A program made the position numbers and the translations under genes. A stretch of DNA of 27,500 nt from Prorocentrum cordatum (taxonomy: Eukaryota > Sar > Dinophyceae > Prorocentrales > Prorocentraceae): positions 349,629 through 377,128 of the forward strand of contig CAUYUJ010003969.1 of the NCBI GenBank assembly GCA_963575745.1, in the 5' to 3' direction. Below the pieces are notes generated by a model. The model ran no database searches. It saw only the letters and a program-made list of their open reading frames with translations, and had not been told where the DNA came from. Position 1 is the first letter of the stretch. Each line of letters opens with the position of its first letter. This document shows, in pieces, positions 24,709-27,500 of the stretch.

Positions 24709-25489
24709 TCTCCACGCCCAGTGGACGGGCCTCCGCGGACGCGTCCGACGAGGCGTCTTCAGGGCTGAGTCCGCCCGCCTCCCTTCTCCTCCCGGGGGCA
24801 GTGCTCGGGGGGATGGGCTCGGGGGGTCTGCATCGACCCCTGGCCGCCAATTCATCGCCGAGAGGGACCGCATGGCCCACCCATCCCGGGAGCGTGTGGA
24901 TTCGCTCCCCGGGGGCCTGTCTATCGACGACGCATCGCCGCTTCCAGGTCGGTGTTGCCCCTCCCTGAGCCAGTCCCCCCCCCTATCGTTGCCCCTCGAT
25001 CCGAGGCCCGAAAACCATCACGTCACTAATTTTGGGCCCCAGGGCACCATGGAGGCCCCAGGGGCCCCAGGTTAGGGAAGTGATATTTTTCTCCCACGCA
25101 AGGACCACGAGGTTCATCCCTTCACCAAACCGAACCCAGGACGAAAGTCAGGGGTCGAATTGCTGCTGTGATGCAACATAGGTCTCGTACTCTACCCTCC
25201 TCCCACCGCCCTGCCGTGATCACGACCTGTTGGTCGAGCTGGCTCCCGAGCCGTGGCGTGGGCCCGCAGGGAGCCCCCGTCGCGGGCCGGTGTGCCACCG
25301 CCCTCGGAGGCCCTCGGAGTGCTCTGGCTGGCGGAGAGGGTCCACGACCTCCCTCGGGCCACGAGTGCACTTTTTTTTTACCAGCGCAAGCGAGCCCCGT
25401 GGCGACAACGAAGGAGAAGGGAGGGGGAGGAGGAGAGGGGAGGGGGTGAAACGGGCAGCCCTCTTGCCTGGGCCCTGCTCGGACGGGTG
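24709..25489. other. No firm gene; exon-like patches
   Basis: 24853-24947 reads QFIAERDRMAHPSRERVDSL and on to an AG|GTCGGT donor-like end. 25270-25365 reads EPPSRAGVPPPSEALGVLWL and on. Both have G/C third positions, but their phases do not join to each other, and neither has a family match. They may belong to a downstream gene. Confidence 0.25.
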
Positions 25490-25604
25490 CTCTCTTCGGC
25501 CAGGACCAGCGAGGAGCCTCTTGGATCGCCCTGCTGCGAGACAGGCAACAACGCGCACGACTCCGACAGAGCCACGGGGAACGGACGTCCGAGCGATGGC
25601 ACGT
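25490..25604 (+). repeat. Dispersed repeat (partner 3122-3235)
   Basis: CTCTTCGGCCAGGACCAGCG, GAGGAGCCTCTTGG, and the end GGACGTCCGAGCGATGGCAC match the copy near the window start. Confidence 0.55.
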
Positions 25605-25976
25605 CCAAAGGCGCCCTGGGACACACAGAGAAATACACAAAAAAAATGATTCCCCTACATTTTTCCATATTTGTTGGACTCTCGTCTTCCCCCCCACTTC
25701 CCATATTTTCGCATATTTTCCTGGGGGTCGACGATTATACTTGTGCCTGTGTGTGTTTTTGTTCCCTCCTGAACGTCGTAGGGCGACGAGACCTCCGCAT
25801 GGGATGCCCAGGGCTGGCCAGCCTGGCCAGGCCCCTGCCGGGACAGGGCACGGTGTACACGTGCAGATCTCGTCGTCCTCGTGGAGGGCCCGCCCTCGCG
25901 TGGCTCGTTGGCCGGGTCGGGAGGCCCAGCGGCGAGGGCGCGAGACGCGACGGACGGGTCGAGAGGAGACGCAGAT
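25605..25976. other. No recognisable gene
   Basis: An AT-richer spot at 25635-25760, then GC-rich sequence. Nothing is recognised. Confidence 0.3.
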
Positions 25977-26170
25977 CCAGACCCCCTCGGGTAATGGCAA
26001 AAGTCAGGACGGAAGGTTTTTCCTAATTTTCGGCCTCCAGGGGCCCTTACCGGGCCTCGGGAGCGTCATAAAACGACTCAGGAGGCAAAACCTGTCATGG
26101 GGAAAGGGTCGGGACCTTTGGGGGTCGACGTAAGGAAAAAACATATTACGTCGGGGGTTTGGGGGCACGG
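25977..26170 (+). repeat. GGCCTCCAGGGG-family dispersed repeat, most complete copy
   Basis: GATCCAGACCCCCTCGGGT, AGGACGGAAGGTTTTTCC, TTTTCGGCCTCCAGGGGCCC, AAACGACTCAGGAGGCAAAA, CATGGGGAAAGGGTCGGGAC, GGGGGTCGACGTAAGG and TTACGTCGGGGGTTTGGGG. It serves as the reference for the other copies. Confidence 0.65.
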
Positions 26171-26279
26171 CAGTGGAAGCACGCCCGGCTGCCCACGATC
26201 ATCTCCGGCGGCGTGCTTTTCTCTTCCACTCGGGAGCCTCGAGACGGGGGTCAATGCAAAGGGGGGTCAGCCAGAGCGC

Positions 26280-26460
26280 CTGATCTTGCAGGACCCTGCA
26301 GGGCCAGGGGCGCACTGACCCGGGCTTCGGCGCAGGATCCTGCAGGATCTTGCAGGATCCTTCGCATGGACCCGGGCGTGGGCGCAGGATCCTGCAGGAC
26401 CTTGCAGGAGTCTGCAAGGCCCGATTGACCCGGGTCTGGATTGACCCGGGTCAGACGGAC
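26280..26460 (+). repeat. GCAGGATCCT / GACCCGGG short repeats
   Basis: Repeated about 10-bp units TGCAGGATCC, TGCAGGACCC and TTGCAGGATC alternate with GACCCGGGC. Many are BamHI-like or PstI-like palindromes. There is no gene signal. Confidence 0.7.
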
Positions 26461-26963
26461 CCCGATCCACGACGTGGTCCCCAGAGCTCTCGGCGGGCAG
26501 TTGCGGCTCCTGTCGGAGGGAAGGGGGGGGGCGGAGAGAGGGGCTTCCGGGGGCCCGACACGCTGGCAAGACGGCCGTCGCCGTTTGCATCACATCTGGC
26601 AGTTGCGCGTTAGAAAAACAGCAGAGACACAATCGGATAGTTGGCCCTCGTCCTCCGCCATCGAGTCATAACTCAGCTCTCTGGCGTCTCTTCAGGGCGA
26701 TCCCGGGGTCCCCGCCGCTCCTGCCGAGGCGCAGCCGCTGGAACGCATCCCGAGGCCAGAGTCCCGCCGAGAGCCGACGAACACGCAAGAACAGCTCGGC
26801 CCTCGAACCCGGCGCGCCGCCGAATTTGCCAGGCACGATGTTTATCCATATCTTTTGCTTGCGTCTTGAGCTTTCTGGGAAGGGGCGCCAAAAGGCCGAT
26901 GCGCATTGGATCTGGATAGCGACCTAGCCTCCAGGGGCCAGACTTTTGCACAGATCCACCGTG
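26461..26963. other. No firm gene; one exon-like patch at 26696-26869
   Basis: After CTGGCGTCTCTTCAG the frame from 26696 reads GDPGVPAAPAEAQPLERIPR and on to TGA 26867 (57 codons). The G/C third-position bias fades after about 26830. There is no family match. Confidence 0.25.
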
Positions 26964-27080
26964 CCTTCCTCCTCCTCCTCCTCCCTCCTCCCTCCTCCTC
27001 CTCCTCCTCCTCCTTCCCCTCAATCCTTCTTCTCCTCCTCCTCATCCGTCCCTCCGTCCCTTCGTCCATCCTCCCACCTC
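26964..27080 (+). repeat. (TCC)n tract
   Basis: CCTCCTCC runs with TCCCTCCGTCC variants. Confidence 0.85.
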
Positions 27081-27318
27081 CTCCCCCTCCCTCCAATCTC
27101 CCCCGCAAAACTCCAAGGAACTCCGAGGCGCAGTGGAAATGGAGACACCTCTGGCCCGCCAAAAAAAGCGGGGCTCCCTCGTTTTCCCCGAGGTCTTCCC
27201 CGAGGCCAGTTCCGACGCGGCCGCGCGAGCAGCCACCTGGGCAGCGGAGCGCCCGATCCGCGCGGATCCTGCCGGCTGCCCGCAGCTCGGCCGCGGCAAG
27301 AAAGAGGAGCCGAGGGGG

Positions 27319-27376
27319 GCGGCCGGGGGCGGTCTCGTCGCAGGTCAGCGGCCGGGGGCGGTCTCGTCGCAGGTCA
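27319..27376 (+). repeat. 29-bp tandem duplication
   Basis: GCGGCCGGGGGCGGTCTCGT plus CGCAGGTCA occurs twice head to tail (27319-27347, 27348-27376). Confidence 0.85.
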
Positions 27377-27458
27377 GGGCGGTCGCCACGAGTTCGGGCC
27401 ACATCAGCTTCGGAGGCTGCCAGGAGGGCTCGATGGAAAAGGTTGGTGTCGCTGGACT

Positions 27459-27500
27459 TTCGTCGGGCATGTCCCTCTCTACAGGAGGGATATCCAAGAA
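27459..27500. mobile_element. Start of another fold-back element, cut by window end
   Basis: CGTCGGGCATGTCCCTCTCT then ACAGGAGGGATATCC resembles the left end of the 36-230 element (GTCGGGCCTGTCCCCCTACAG), including the near-palindrome. The rest lies outside the window. Confidence 0.45.

Noticed and set aside
24159-24968. 269-codon plus frame as a gene
   Set aside because: It crosses two dispersed repeats and conflicts with the better-supported frame at 24609-24708. Its composition is irregular.

Overview
This window looks like nuclear DNA of a dinoflagellate. The evidence is an intact 22-nt dinoflagellate spliced-leader (SL) sequence at 17551-17572, a high-GC genome crowded with repeats, G/C-ending codons in the coding patches, and exon borders that fit the non-canonical 5' splice sites (GA/GC as well as GT) known in dinoflagellates. 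A high-GC lineage such as Prorocentrum would fit, but the species is a guess. I see no prokaryotic operons, rRNA, tRNA or CRISPR.

Two things carry most of the biology. First, a nearly intact non-LTR retrotransposon fills about 17551 to 23603 (+). It begins exactly with the SL. It carries an ORF1 (basic N-terminus, coiled coil, conserved C-terminal domain) and an ORF2 with an APE-type endonuclease and a reverse transcriptase, interrupted by one in-frame TAG at 20882. It ends in a C-terminal CCHC motif and a 3' UTR with strong hairpins. (TCC)n microsatellite lies on both sides. The 10 nt after the SL are an exact reverse complement of part of the SL and contain the first ATG. Second, I can piece together a split host gene of the DUF5522/C1orf53-like family from small exons at 8725-8868, 16262-16305 (a microexon) and 24609-24708. 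Weaker upstream candidate exons lie at 3493-3614 and 5319-5450. The retrotransposon sits in the sense orientation in the last intron of this gene.

The rest is accessory repeat DNA. 1-1000: a 195-bp fold-back element with 8-bp target duplication and a related empty site at 5629, then short tandem and inverted repeats. 2366-2526: a second fold-back element. 4085-4460: 12-bp GATC-rich and GGAACCC repeats. 5400-8660: GGA/TCC tracts and copies of a dispersed repeat family. 9350-9850: tetranucleotide CACT tracts. 9637-12535: a satellite of about 160-bp units, partly in a three-unit higher-order pattern, with a 60-bp minisatellite and a duplicated block. 13400-13940: a run of nested hairpins. 14404-15510: eleven units of about 103 bp, several with TGACGTCA. 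16684-17550: TCC tracts leading into the retrotransposon. 23660-27500: dispersed repeats, exon-like patches, a GGATCC-rich repeat, and what looks like the edge of another fold-back element at the window end.
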